Under the pieces are notes generated by a model. That model ran no database searches, was not told the origin of the DNA, and saw only the letters and a list, made by a program, of their open reading frames with translations. This document shows, piece by piece, positions 44,528-53,991 of a stretch of 64,000 nucleotides of DNA (within the stretch, counting starts at the first letter, position 1; each line of letters begins with the position of its first letter). The DNA lies in contig CAZUNG010000015.1 in assembly GCA_964621905.1 (NCBI GenBank), forward strand, positions 1 to 64,000, written 5' to 3'. Position numbers and translations under genes: made by a program. The DNA comes from Ruminococcus_G sp964621905. Lineage in GTDB: Bacteria > Bacillota > Clostridia > Lachnospirales > Lachnospiraceae.

Positions 44528-47500
44528 TTATCCCTCTATCTTCTCTACCGACAGCGTAACTTTTTCGGAATTGATATTCCATTCTTTTGTATATCCCTCT
44601 GTATTGTTATAGACAATATCAAGGGCAAGTACTTCTGATTTTATCTCAGATTCATGTACCCTCATGATGCCTTCTATTATCTGATTGTCTGCTACATATA
44701 CCTTAATCTTATCAGTCACCTCGAATCCGGCTTCCTTGCGCATCGTCTGAATTTTGCTGATCAGTTCCCGCACAAAGCCTTCCTCCACCAGTTCCGGTGT
44801 CAGATTGGTATCCAGAACAACCGTGACTTCATTGTCAGATTCTGATACGTACCCCTCCATCTGAGCTGTATCAATGAGCAAATCCTGCTCTAATAATATA
44901 ACTTCTTCACCATTAATGTCAAGTTTAAGCTCCCCCGACTCCTTAAGCTTCACCATTGCCTGGCTGCCGTCGATGCCGGAAAGTGCTGATTTAATGCCCC
45001 CCAGCAGTTTTCCGTACTTTGGTCCTACCGTCTTAAGCTGCGGTTTAAAGGTATACGTGATAAAGTTATCCAGTTCGTCTGCGAACGACATATTCTTGAC
45101 GTTCAGCTCCTCCTCAATAATCTGACGGTAAAATTCAGAGAGGGTAAACGGTGCTTTCACATACATATTCCCGATCGGCTGACGATTCTTTACATTGGCC
45201 GTGTTTCTGCATGCTCTTCCCAGAACAACAATCTTCAGAAGATCTTTCATATCCTCTTCCAGCTTCGGATCAATCCAGGCCTCGTTTACTTTCGGGAAAT
45301 CACACAAATGTACGCTCTCAGGCGCATTCGCGTCAATGCTGCAGACAAGATTCTGATAAATATCTTCTGTCATGAACGGAATCATCGGCGCCGCCACTTT
45401 TGCTACTGTCACAAGTGCTGTGTACAGCGTCATATACGCATTGATCTTATCCTGTTCCATGCCTTTTGCCCAGAAACGCTCACGGCTTCTTCTGACATAC
45501 CAGTTACTCATATCATCCACAAAATCTTGCAGCGCTCTGGCAGTTTCGGGAATTTTGTAATTTTCCAGATTTTCATCCACCGTCTTGATCAGTGTATTCA
45601 GCTTTGAGAGCAGCCATTTATCCATGACAGATAATTTCTCATAATCCAGTGCATATTTCGTCGCATCAAACTGGTCAATCTCTGCATACAGTACAAAAAA
45701 CGCGTAGGTGTTCCACAGTGTTCCAAGGAACTTTCGCTGTCCTTCCGTTACTGCTTTACCGTGGAAACGGTTGGGCAGCCACGGTGCACTGTTGACATAA
45801 AAGTACCAGCGGATCGCATCTGCCCCGTACTGATTCAGCGCGTCAAACGGATCGACAGCATTTCCCTTGGATTTACTCATTTTCTGCCCGTTCTCATCCT
45901 GTACATGTCCGAGTACAATGACATTTTCATATGGTGCTTTATTAAAGATAAGCGTGGAAATCGCCAGAAGAGAATAGAACCATCCCCTTGTCTGATCGAC
46001 TGCCTCCGAAATAAACTGAGCAGGATACTGCTCCTCAAATAACTCTTTATTCTCAAACGGATAGTGATGCTGTGCAAACGGCATGGAACCAGAATCAAAC
46101 CAGCAGTCAATCACTTCCGGCACACGGTGCATCTCTTTTCCGCATTTTGGACAGGTTATCGTCACATTGTCAATATATGGGCGGTGCAGTTCAATATCAT
46201 CCGGACAGTCGTCAGACATCTCTTTGAGTTCTTCAATGCTGCCGACCGAATGCATATGTCCACACTCACATTCCCAGATATTCAGCGGTGTCCCCCAGTA
46301 ACGGTTGCGGCTGATTCCCCAGTCCTGGACATTCTCCAGCCAGTCTCCGAAACGCCCTTTTCCAATGCTCTCCGGTATCCAGTTAATCGTATTATTATTG
46401 CGGATCAGATCTTCCTTAACGTCCGTCATCTTGATAAACCAGGATTCACGCGCATAATATATTAACGGTGTGTCGCACCTCCAGCAGTGAGGGTAACTGT
46501 GTTCAAACACCGGAGCAGAAAACAACAGTTTTCTCTCCTTGAGATCTTTCAGAATCGGCGCATCTGCTTTTTTACAGAACATGCCGGCCCACGGCGTCTC
46601 TTTTGTCATCTCTCCCTTATCATCGACCAGCTGTACAAACGGCAGGTCATATTTTCTTCCAACATTCGCATCGTCCTCACCGAACGCCGGTGCAATGTGA
46701 ACGACACCGGTACCGTCTGTGAGCGTTACGTATCCGTCACACGTTATAAAATGTGATTTTTTCTTCTGCTTTTCACAGATCGGTGCAACAAAACCGTATA
46801 ACGGCTCGTACTCCTTATACTCCAGATCTTTTCCGCTGTAGGTTTCCAGAACTTCATATGCCGGCTTTCCTTCCTCTGCGAGTTCTCCGAGAACAGTATC
46901 AAGAAGCGCCTCCGCCATATAATACGTATAGCCATCGGCAGCCTTTGCTTTTACATAAGTTTCTTCCGGATTTACACAAAGACCGACATTGGACGGCAGC
47001 GTCCACGGCGTCGTTGTCCATGCCAGAATATAGGCATCTTCATCCTTCACCTTGAATCTTACTACTGCAGAACGTTCTTTTACATCTTTATATCCCTGTG
47101 CCACTTCATGGCTGGACAGCGGAGTCCCGCACCTCGGACAATACGGAACAATCTTATATCCTTTATACAGAAGACCCTTTTCCCAGATCTGTTTTAAAGC
47201 CCACCATTCAGATTCAATAAAATCATTCTCATATGTCACATACGGATGCTCCATATCAGCCCAGAATCCCACCTGATTTGAGAAATCTTCCCACATGCCC
47301 TTATATTTCCAGACGCTCTCTTTACAGTGTTTGATAAATGGCTCCAGCCCATACTCTTCAATCTGTTCTTTTCCATCCAGGCCCAGCATCTTTTCCACTT
47401 CCAGCTCTACGGGCAGGCCGTGCGTATCCCACCCCGCTTTACGCGGAACCATGTATCCTTTCATCGTGCGGTAACGCGGAATCATATCTTTGATCACACG

Positions 47501-47683
47501 TGTCAGCACGTGTCCGATATGCGGCTTTCCGTTTGCCGTAGGCGGTCCGTCGTAAAATGTGTATGTCGGACATTCTTTTCTGTTCTCCATACTCTTTTCA
47601 AAAATCTGCCGGTCGTTCCAGAATTTCTCGACGTCTTTTTCTCTGTCTACAAAATTGAGATTTGTTGACACTTTCTTATACAT
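44528..47683 (-). CDS. ileS: Isoleucyl-tRNA synthetase
   Basis: A 1051-residue class Ia synthetase with HIGH as GKPHIGHVLTR and KMSKS as QKMSKSKGNAVDP. The CP1 editing domain lies between. The size and the C-terminal region (late Cys residues absent, SEITVVLD-like beta segment) fit the eukaryote-like IleS2 type, seen in many Clostridia and often less sensitive to mupirocin, though I cannot judge resistance from sequence. Expression is controlled by the upstream T-box. AGGAGG precedes the ATG. Confidence 0.96.
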   Translation of the reverse strand: MYKKVSTNLNFVDREKDVEKFWNDRQIFEKSMENRKECPTYTFYDGPPTANGKPHIGHVLTRVIKDMIPRYRTMKGYMVPRKAGWDTHGLPVELEVEKMLGLDGKEQIEEYGLEPFIKHCKESVWKYKGMWEDFSNQVGFWADMEHPYVTYENDFIESEWWALKQIWEKGLLYKGYKIVPYCPRCGTPLSSHEVAQGYKDVKERSAVVRFKVKDEDAYILAWTTTPWTLPSNVGLCVNPEETYVKAKAADGYTYYMAEALLDTVLGELAEEGKPAYEVLETYSGKDLEYKEYEPLYGFVAPICEKQKKKSHFITCDGYVTLTDGTGVVHIAPAFGEDDANVGRKYDLPFVQLVDDKGEMTKETPWAGMFCKKADAPILKDLKERKLLFSAPVFEHSYPHCWRCDTPLIYYARESWFIKMTDVKEDLIRNNNTINWIPESIGKGRFGDWLENVQDWGISRNRYWGTPLNIWECECGHMHSVGSIEELKEMSDDCPDDIELHRPYIDNVTITCPKCGKEMHRVPEVIDCWFDSGSMPFAQHHYPFENKELFEEQYPAQFISEAVDQTRGWFYSLLAISTLIFNKAPYENVIVLGHVQDENGQKMSKSKGNAVDPFDALNQYGADAIRWYFYVNSAPWLPNRFHGKAVTEGQRKFLGTLWNTYAFFVLYAEIDQFDATKYALDYEKLSVMDKWLLSKLNTLIKTVDENLENYKIPETARALQDFVDDMSNWYVRRSRERFWAKGMEQDKINAYMTLYTALVTVAKVAAPMIPFMTEDIYQNLVCSIDANAPESVHLCDFPKVNEAWIDPKLEEDMKDLLKIVVLGRACRNTANVKNRQPIGNMYVKAPFTLSEFYRQIIEEELNVKNMSFADELDNFITYTFKPQLKTVGPKYGKLLGGIKSALSGIDGSQAMVKLKESGELKLDINGEEVILLEQDLLIDTAQMEGYVSESDNEVTVVLDTNLTPELVEEGFVRELISKIQTMRKEAGFEVTDKIKVYVADNQIIEGIMRVHESEIKSEVLALDIVYNNTEGYTKEWNINSEKVTLSVEKIEG

Positions 47684-47719
47684 GTTATTTCTTCCTCCTT
47701 ATCCTGATAAACCATAAAA

Positions 47720-47985
47720 TAAACAAAGCTCCCGTCCTGTAATAGGACGAGAGCCTAAAGCTTCGCAGCCACCTGTTACAACATACTATCATACGCGTTC
47801 CTGTTAACGGGGGAATTCCGGCATCACTTACTCGGGAATCATCATCCTTTTCAGATAGGCAACTCAGGAGTGATTTTCATCTGTCTCTACTGATACCGGT
47901 CTTTCACCATCTCCGGCTCGCTTTTAAACTTCAAAACACACTACTGTCTCCGTCGCAGTCATTTTTCACATATCGTGCCGGCTTT
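47720..47985 (-). promoter_or_regulatory. T-box leader of ileS, isoleucine specifier AUC
   Basis: The minus-strand leader has the T-box landmarks in order: a Stem I segment with GCGAGCCGGAGATGGTGAAAG and the AGTAG-type bulge region, a specifier region GAAAATCACTCC with AUC at 47874-47872, a T-box-like AGGTGGCTGCG at about 47764-47774, and a competing terminator GCTCTCGTCC/GGACGGGAGC at 47728-47754 followed by TTTGTTTATTTT. Uncharged isoleucine tRNA should stabilise the antiterminator and turn on ileS. Confidence 0.9.
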
Positions 47986-48037
47986 GCCCAAGAAAGCAAT
48001 GATACCTGCACATTTTGTTATATTATACGTATATTAT

Positions 48038-49015
48038 TTACAGATTGTCAATGGTTAATCTCTGTTTTGTGTCTTTCTTTTTCTGCCTGCGCTTTCTTTT
48101 TAAGAGATCACGTTTTTCGCGGATTTCTATCGCTTCTTTCTCCTCCGCCAGTTTTATGGTTTTGACAACATAGAAATTACCGTCCTCCGCCCGTTTCATC
48201 CGGATTTTTCCTTTCAGGTAACCATGCTTTCCACAGTACGCCACGCAGTAATAATTTTTAGAATTGATAGAAAACCATCGGATTTTTTTTCTGGCATTTT
48301 TACCGCACAGAAAGCATCTGCTGGCACTGATCTCACGCTCCTTCATTGCATCTTCCTTGCTCTCAAATTCACGTGAAATATATTTTTCATAACTCTCACT
48401 GATGACATGAATCTCTTCTTCCCTGGACTGTGGATTTTGGTAACAGTCAATGGAATCATTCATCCTCAGAATATCCTCATCTATATGCTTCATAATATCG
48501 GCAGTGTAATACGCATCCGTCAATGCGTGGTGAAAATCCCGCGTTTTCTCAATATTCAAATAGTCAATGCCGTATTCCAATGAGCGTCTGCTCTTACCGT
48601 CTTCGTATGCCAGGCTGAATACTTTTTGAATATCATAGTATCTGATGGGTCCTTTTATCAGCTCCAGCAATCCGTAATATTTCATATTTCTCTGAAGTTC
48701 TGTCAGATCCATGCTTCCCCACGAACAAAATCTGTAGTCCTCACCGCACCAATCAAGAAAGGCTTTGATCGCATCGTAAAAAAAGTCTCCGGATTCCAGC
48801 ATTTTCATACTCATACCCAGGATCTCTTTTGTTCTGAAATGTATTCTTTTATAGACCATCGGATGAATCAGCCGGTGAAATTCGCCCAGCACATTTCTCT
48901 GTTCATCCAATTTCACTGCACCTATTTCAATAATCTCAAATGGAAGTCTGGGGTTTTCCCTGCCTTTTCCAAATGGACATTGATTCCATTCCAGGTCAAA
49001 TACGATATAATTCAT
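48038..49015 (-). CDS. DEDD-type 3'-5' exonuclease (KapD-like)
   Basis: A 325-residue protein whose first ~200 residues are an RNase T/DnaQ exonuclease domain: FDLEWNQC (Asp-x-Glu), SWGSMDLTELQ and HHALTDAYYTADI (His-x4-Asp). The C-terminal part is basic with CFLCGKNARKKIRWFSINSK (a CxxC pair) and ends in a Lys/Arg-rich tail. Related to KapD/ERI-like nucleases that process RNA. AATGGAGAC precedes the ATG. Independent of ileS, whose T-box begins about 50 bases downstream. Confidence 0.85.
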   Translation of the reverse strand: MNYIVFDLEWNQCPFGKGRENPRLPFEIIEIGAVKLDEQRNVLGEFHRLIHPMVYKRIHFRTKEILGMSMKMLESGDFFYDAIKAFLDWCGEDYRFCSWGSMDLTELQRNMKYYGLLELIKGPIRYYDIQKVFSLAYEDGKSRRSLEYGIDYLNIEKTRDFHHALTDAYYTADIMKHIDEDILRMNDSIDCYQNPQSREEEIHVISESYEKYISREFESKEDAMKEREISASRCFLCGKNARKKIRWFSINSKNYYCVAYCGKHGYLKGKIRMKRAEDGNFYVVKTIKLAEEKEAIEIREKRDLLKRKRRQKKKDTKQRLTIDNL

Positions 49016-49135
49016 GACGATGTCTCCATTCTATCATAACTTTCAAAGTATCTATACACATCGGAATGCGGTCCCTGGTGCATATAGCTATCCTATATCG
49101 TAGCATAGATAGAATGAGTAATCAATTGCTATCTG

Positions 49136-51013
49136 TCAGACAGCTGCGGCTGCCCCGCCAAAATTCCCTGTATAAAGCTGGTAATATTTTCCTTTCTGTT
49201 CCATCAGCTGTTCGTGCGTCCCCCTTTCGATGATTCGTCCCTGTTCCAGCACCATGATGCAGTCGGAATTTCTGACTGTAGAAAGTCTGTGAGCAATCAC
49301 AAATGTTGTTCTTCCCTTCATAAGCTCATCCATTCCCCGCTGAACCAGCGTCTCTGTGCGGGTATCAATCGAGGAAGTCGCCTCGTCCAGAATCAATACC
49401 GGCGGGTCTGCGACCGCCACCCTGGCAATCGCGAGAAGCTGACGCTGTCCCTGGCTCAGATTGCTCCCGTCCCCTGTCAGCATGGTCTGATATCCGTGAG
49501 GGAGATGTTTGATAAACACGTGGGCGTTTGCCAGTTTCGCTGCCGCTATGCATTCTTCGTCTGTTGCATCCAGTTTTCCATAACGGATATTATCCATAAC
49601 AGTCCCCGTAAATAAATGTGTGTCCTGCAGTACCATCCCCAATGACCGTCTCAGATCCGCCTTCTTTATTTTATTGACATTAATATTATCATAGCGAATC
49701 TTTCCATCCTGAATATCATAGAAACGGTTAATCAGATTTGTGATCGTTGTCTTCCCCGCTCCGGTACTTCCCACAAATGCGATTTTCTGACCCGGGGTCG
49801 CATATAATTCAATATTGTGAAGGATCATTTTATCTTCATCATACCCAAAGTCCACATCATGAAACGTCACATCACCTTCCAGTTTTACATACGTCACCGT
49901 CCCGTCCGCCTGATGCGGATGCCTCCAGGCCCACATCCCGGTGCGTTTTTTTGCCTCTCTTAATCTTCCATTTTCTTCTGTGGCATTGACAAGCTCCACA
50001 TAGCCGTCATCCACCTCCGGTTTTTCATCCAGCAGTTCGAAGATACGGTTTGCCCCTGCCATTCCCATTACAATACTGTTCAGCTGCTGGCTGATTTGTC
50101 CGATGGGCATCGTGAAGTTCTTATTTAAGGTAAGGAATGACACCAGTGTACCAAGTGTCAGTCCGATCTGTGTGGTGAGTGCAAGCACTGCACCCAATAC
50201 AGCACATAAGACATAGCTGATATGTCCCAGGTTTGCGTTGACCGGCATCAGGATATTCGCAAATTTATTTGCCTGGTTGGCACTTTCCCTCAGCTCATCG
50301 TTGATTTTCCGGAAATTTTCCAGCGCCTTATCTTCATGGCAGAACACCTTTACAACTTTTTGCCCCTCCATCATTTCCTCAATGTATCCGTTTACCTGAC
50401 CCAGATTCTGCTGCTGCCTGCCGAAATAAGCTCCGGATCTTCCGCTTAATTTCACCGTTGCAAACAACATGACGGCCACAACTGCCAGCGTCACCACCGT
50501 AAGCGGCACATTGAGGACAATCATGCTGATCAGTGTACTGCAAAGAGTTACCGCCGAATTCAGCACCTGCGGTATACTCTGACTCATAAGCTGCCTTAAA
50601 GTATCCACATCATTCGTATACACTGACATGATATCCCCATGTGCGTGTGTGTCAAAATACTTGATCGGAAGAGATTCCATATGCGTAAACAGCTCAATCC
50701 GAAGATTTCTAAGTGTCCCCTGTGAAATATTTACCATGATCCGGTTATATGCATACGCACACAATACACCCGCCGCATAAATTGCAGCCAGAGACAACAG
50801 CGCCCTTGCAAGCGGTCCAAAATCGGGGCTGGCTGTCTGTGTCATGGGGACAATATAATCATCAATCAGTTTTTGCATGAACAGTGTTCCCTTTAATGTC
50901 GCAAGCGCCGTACCCAGTATACAGAGCACGACTGCTGTAAATGCAAATTTGTAGCTTTTTATCATGTAGGCAAGCACTTTTTTTAATGCTTTCATTGTGT
51001 CTTTGTTTTTCAT
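49136..51013 (-). CDS. ABC exporter half-transporter, canonical NBD subunit
   Basis: A 625-residue fused membrane/ATPase protein with six membrane spans in the first ~330 residues and an NBD with Walker A GSTGAGKTT, signature NLSQGQRQL, Walker B LILDEATSSIDTRTE (catalytic Glu kept) and H-loop IAHRLSTVR. A short 60-residue insertion (REAKKRTGMWAWRHPHQ) precedes the NBD. Start at ATG 51013 shares a base with the upstream stop; a GTG at 51016 is possible. It forms a heterodimer with the upstream gene product, BmrCD-like. Confidence 0.93.
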   Translation of the reverse strand: MKNKDTMKALKKVLAYMIKSYKFAFTAVVLCILGTALATLKGTLFMQKLIDDYIVPMTQTASPDFGPLARALLSLAAIYAAGVLCAYAYNRIMVNISQGTLRNLRIELFTHMESLPIKYFDTHAHGDIMSVYTNDVDTLRQLMSQSIPQVLNSAVTLCSTLISMIVLNVPLTVVTLAVVAVMLFATVKLSGRSGAYFGRQQQNLGQVNGYIEEMMEGQKVVKVFCHEDKALENFRKINDELRESANQANKFANILMPVNANLGHISYVLCAVLGAVLALTTQIGLTLGTLVSFLTLNKNFTMPIGQISQQLNSIVMGMAGANRIFELLDEKPEVDDGYVELVNATEENGRLREAKKRTGMWAWRHPHQADGTVTYVKLEGDVTFHDVDFGYDEDKMILHNIELYATPGQKIAFVGSTGAGKTTITNLINRFYDIQDGKIRYDNINVNKIKKADLRRSLGMVLQDTHLFTGTVMDNIRYGKLDATDEECIAAAKLANAHVFIKHLPHGYQTMLTGDGSNLSQGQRQLLAIARVAVADPPVLILDEATSSIDTRTETLVQRGMDELMKGRTTFVIAHRLSTVRNSDCIMVLEQGRIIERGTHEQLMEQKGKYYQLYTGNFGGAAAAV

Positions 51014-52773
51014 CACTGTCCGCCATCCTTTCCTGCTGCCTGGTCAAAATCACCGCCGCCCTTAATCTGCGTCTGATATATTTCCTGATAAATCGCATTA
51101 GATTCCAAAAGATTTTCGTGAGTATCCAGCCCGCTGATCTTTCCGTCATCCAGCACCAGAATGCGGTCGGCATCCTGCACACTTGAGACACGCTGCGCGA
51201 TCATCAGCTTTGTCACACCTGGTATCTTGCTGGCAAAAGACGCCCTGATTTTTGCATCCGTGGCGGTGTCCACCGCACTCGTAGAATCATCAAGGATCAG
51301 CACTTTGGGATTTTTCAGCAAGGCTCTTGCGATACACAGTCTCTGTTTCTGCCCTCCGGATACATTCGAGCCACCCTGTTCCATATAGGTATCGTATTTC
51401 TGCGGAAGCCTTTCGATAAATTCATCTGCACACGCCTGTCTGCACACTTCAACGCACTCCTCGTACGTGGCATGTTCCTTACCCCAGCGCAGATTTTCCA
51501 GGATCGTACCAGAAAACAACACATTCTTCTGCAGAACCACAGCCACCTGATCTCTGAGAGTCGTAAGGTCATAATCTCTAACATCCTTTCCGCCGACACA
51601 GACGGAACCGTCCGACACATCATAAAGCCGGCTGATAAGATTTACCAGACTGGATTTTCCGCAGCCGGTGCCGCCAATGATTCCGATTGTCTCACCTGCT
51701 TTTATATGGAAGTCAATATCTGTCAGCGCTGCCTCCTCACTGTCTGACCGGTATGAAAAATTCACATGATGAAAATCGATGCTCCCATCCGGAATTTCCT
51801 TTACCGGATGCACCGGGTCCATGATATCAGGCTTTTCATTCAGAACTTCTGAAATACGCCGTCCGCTCGCCAGACTCATTGTGATCATTACAAATACCAT
51901 CGACAGCATCATCAGTGACATCAAAATCGACATTATGTAGCTGAACATCGAGGTAAGTTCACCAGTCGTCAGTTCCCCGATCACAATATAGTTTGCCCCA
52001 AACCAGGATAACCCGATAATGCAGCCGTAGACGACCAACATCATCACCGGATTGTTAAAAGCCAGAATCCCTTCTGCTTTTACAAACAGCCGATAAAGAT
52101 TTTGAGCCGCTTTTTCAAATTTTTTATTTTCATACGTTTCCCTCACATAAGCTTTGACTACGCGAATCGCCGACACATTTTCCTGTACACTGACATTCAG
52201 GGCATCATACTTTTTAAATACTTCATCAAACAGCTTTGTGGTCTTTAACATGACCAGCGCAAGCACCGCAGCAAGCACCAGGATTGCCGCCACAAAAACC
52301 AGACTCAGCCTGACATGTATGATCATACACATGACCAGACTGCTGATCAGCATCACAGGGGAACGCACCGCAATTCTCAGAATCATCTGATATGCATTCT
52401 GCACATTCGTAACATCCGTCGTCATTCTTGTCACCAGCCCGGCTGTGCTGTAACGGTCAATATTAGAAAATGAAAATGTCTGTATGTTTTCATACATACC
52501 ATCCCGCAGATTACAGGCAAATCCAGACGACGCACTGGCCGCGTATTTGCCCGCCAGAACTCCAAACAACAGACTGCACATGGCAGATATCAGCATCAGC
52601 CCTCCGTACAGATACACATTTCTCATATTCCCAGCTTCTATTCCGCTGTCAATGATAATTGCCGTGATAAATGGAATTAAGACTTCCATCACCACTTCAA
52701 GAGCTGCAAAAAGCGGAGCCAACAGGGAATCTTTCTTATATTGCCTAACCTGTCTTAATAATGTTTTTACCAT
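51013..52773 (-). CDS. ABC exporter half-transporter, degenerate-site subunit
   Basis: A 586-residue fused transporter with six spans and an NBD: Walker A GGTGCGKSS, signature NVSGGQKQR, Walker B LILDDSTSAVD. Asp replaces the catalytic Glu after the Walker B Asp, the mark of the inactive site in heterodimeric exporters; its H-loop His is also replaced (MIAQRVSS, Gln). The start at 52773 has GGAGGG upstream. Probably exports drugs or lipophilic compounds. A LysR gene is divergent 143 bases away. Confidence 0.93.
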   Translation of the reverse strand: MVKTLLRQVRQYKKDSLLAPLFAALEVVMEVLIPFITAIIIDSGIEAGNMRNVYLYGGLMLISAMCSLLFGVLAGKYAASASSGFACNLRDGMYENIQTFSFSNIDRYSTAGLVTRMTTDVTNVQNAYQMILRIAVRSPVMLISSLVMCMIIHVRLSLVFVAAILVLAAVLALVMLKTTKLFDEVFKKYDALNVSVQENVSAIRVVKAYVRETYENKKFEKAAQNLYRLFVKAEGILAFNNPVMMLVVYGCIIGLSWFGANYIVIGELTTGELTSMFSYIMSILMSLMMLSMVFVMITMSLASGRRISEVLNEKPDIMDPVHPVKEIPDGSIDFHHVNFSYRSDSEEAALTDIDFHIKAGETIGIIGGTGCGKSSLVNLISRLYDVSDGSVCVGGKDVRDYDLTTLRDQVAVVLQKNVLFSGTILENLRWGKEHATYEECVEVCRQACADEFIERLPQKYDTYMEQGGSNVSGGQKQRLCIARALLKNPKVLILDDSTSAVDTATDAKIRASFASKIPGVTKLMIAQRVSSVQDADRILVLDDGKISGLDTHENLLESNAIYQEIYQTQIKGGGDFDQAAGKDGGQ

Positions 52774-52916
52774 AATTCCCTCCGTAGATCTTCGACATAA
52801 AATTCTTGTTGCCTTAACCATTTTATTCTGTTTTGTATTGCAAGTGAAATTCAAAAATGTTATTATTAATAAATATTTCTTATTAATATTATTATCCGGA
52901 AAGGGAGAATGGTTTT

Positions 52917-53795
52917 ATGAACACCGTGCAACTGGAATGTTTTTTAGCTGTGGCAGACAGTCTGAGCTTCGCAAGAGCTGCAGAAAAACTGCACATTTCA
53001 CAGCCCGCAGTCACACATCAGATTAACTCTCTGGAAACAGAATTAAGCACCCGGCTTTTTACCCGGACGACAAGAACCGTAGAGCTCACCCCTTCCGGAT
53101 GGAACTTTATCGGAGATGCGAGGAACATTTTAAACCTCATGACCTCGGCAAGAAGACGCCTGACAATCCATTCAGAGAGTGACAGTTTTCCGTTTGCAGT
53201 CGGCTGCCCTTCTCCACAGGAACACCGGTTTCTGCCGGATATCTTTCAGACACTGCACACGGAGTTCCCAGCCATGCATCCGATTATCAAATCGGCTCCG
53301 CTTCCGGTTCTTCAAAACCATCTGGAAGATCATTCCCTCGATGTGCTCCTGTGCTATCAAGAAAAAAACAGCAGGCGTAAACTGGGAACTTATACCGAGC
53401 TCACCAGAACACCTGCCGCCTGTGTCATTTCACCGAATCATCCGCTTGCAGCCCGGACATACGTCACGGCCGACGACCTGAAAACGGAACCCACTGTGGT
53501 ATGTGATCTGCGGCAGAACCCTCAGACCGTCACGGACCTTCAAAGCAGCCTTCCCAGCAGCCGCCCCGCCTCCTCTGTCTATTTTTGTGAACGTCTGGAA
53601 GGTGCCGCTGTTCTGCTGAAGGCAGGATTGGGCTTTATGCTGCTTCCGGACATCCTGCCTCTAAGGGATCCCGACCTTGTCTATCTGCCGCTAAAAGACG
53701 GACCTGTCTCATCCTACGGGATATACAGCCAGTCACAAAAGAATCAAAAGGTCACAAAGAGATTTATTGAATTGATGAAAAAAAATTTTAACTGA
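52917..53795 (+). CDS. LysR-family transcriptional regulator
   Basis: A 292-residue LysR protein. The winged helix-turn-helix is ECFLAVADSLSFARAAEKLH followed by ISQPAVTHQINSLETEL, and the effector domain is a periplasmic-binding-like fold to the C-terminus. It is divergent from the ABC exporter pair and is the natural candidate for controlling it. AAAGGGAG precedes the ATG by about eight bases. The effector is unknown. Confidence 0.93.
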   Translation: MNTVQLECFLAVADSLSFARAAEKLHISQPAVTHQINSLETELSTRLFTRTTRTVELTPSGWNFIGDARNILNLMTSARRRLTIHSESDSFPFAVGCPSPQEHRFLPDIFQTLHTEFPAMHPIIKSAPLPVLQNHLEDHSLDVLLCYQEKNSRRKLGTYTELTRTPAACVISPNHPLAARTYVTADDLKTEPTVVCDLRQNPQTVTDLQSSLPSSRPASSVYFCERLEGAAVLLKAGLGFMLLPDILPLRDPDLVYLPLKDGPVSSYGIYSQSQKNQKVTKRFIELMKKNFN

Positions 53796-53891
53796 CTTGT
53801 CTTCAAATTCAAACATACTTTCCCCTTATGCGCCTGGCGTTGCCAGGGAATTGGTCTACCCACATTCTGAATGCTTTTTCTCTTAACGTAA

Positions 53892-53921
53892 AGATGCAGG
53901 GACAAAAATATCCCTGCATCT
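53892..53921. terminator. Hairpin between LysR and GntR genes
   Basis: AGATGCAGGGA and TCCCTGCATCT form an 11-bp stem with an 8-base loop. T residues follow weakly on the minus strand. It could serve the convergent LysR and GntR/LacI genes. Confidence 0.6.
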
Positions 53922-53991
53922 AAAAAACATTTTACACCATCTCTTTACAAAGAATCTTTAAAATGCCTCATCTGATTTTATATAACATCCA

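Noticed and set aside
52863..52888. Direct repeats TTATTAATA in the LysR-exporter divergent region
   Set aside because: The region is nearly pure A/T, so such repeats are expected; no T-N11-A site stands out clearly.
53863..53873. CATTCTGAATG palindrome near the GntR gene as a third operator copy
   Set aside because: Arms and spacing differ from ATGAAT-N8-ATTCAT, so it is not counted as the same site.
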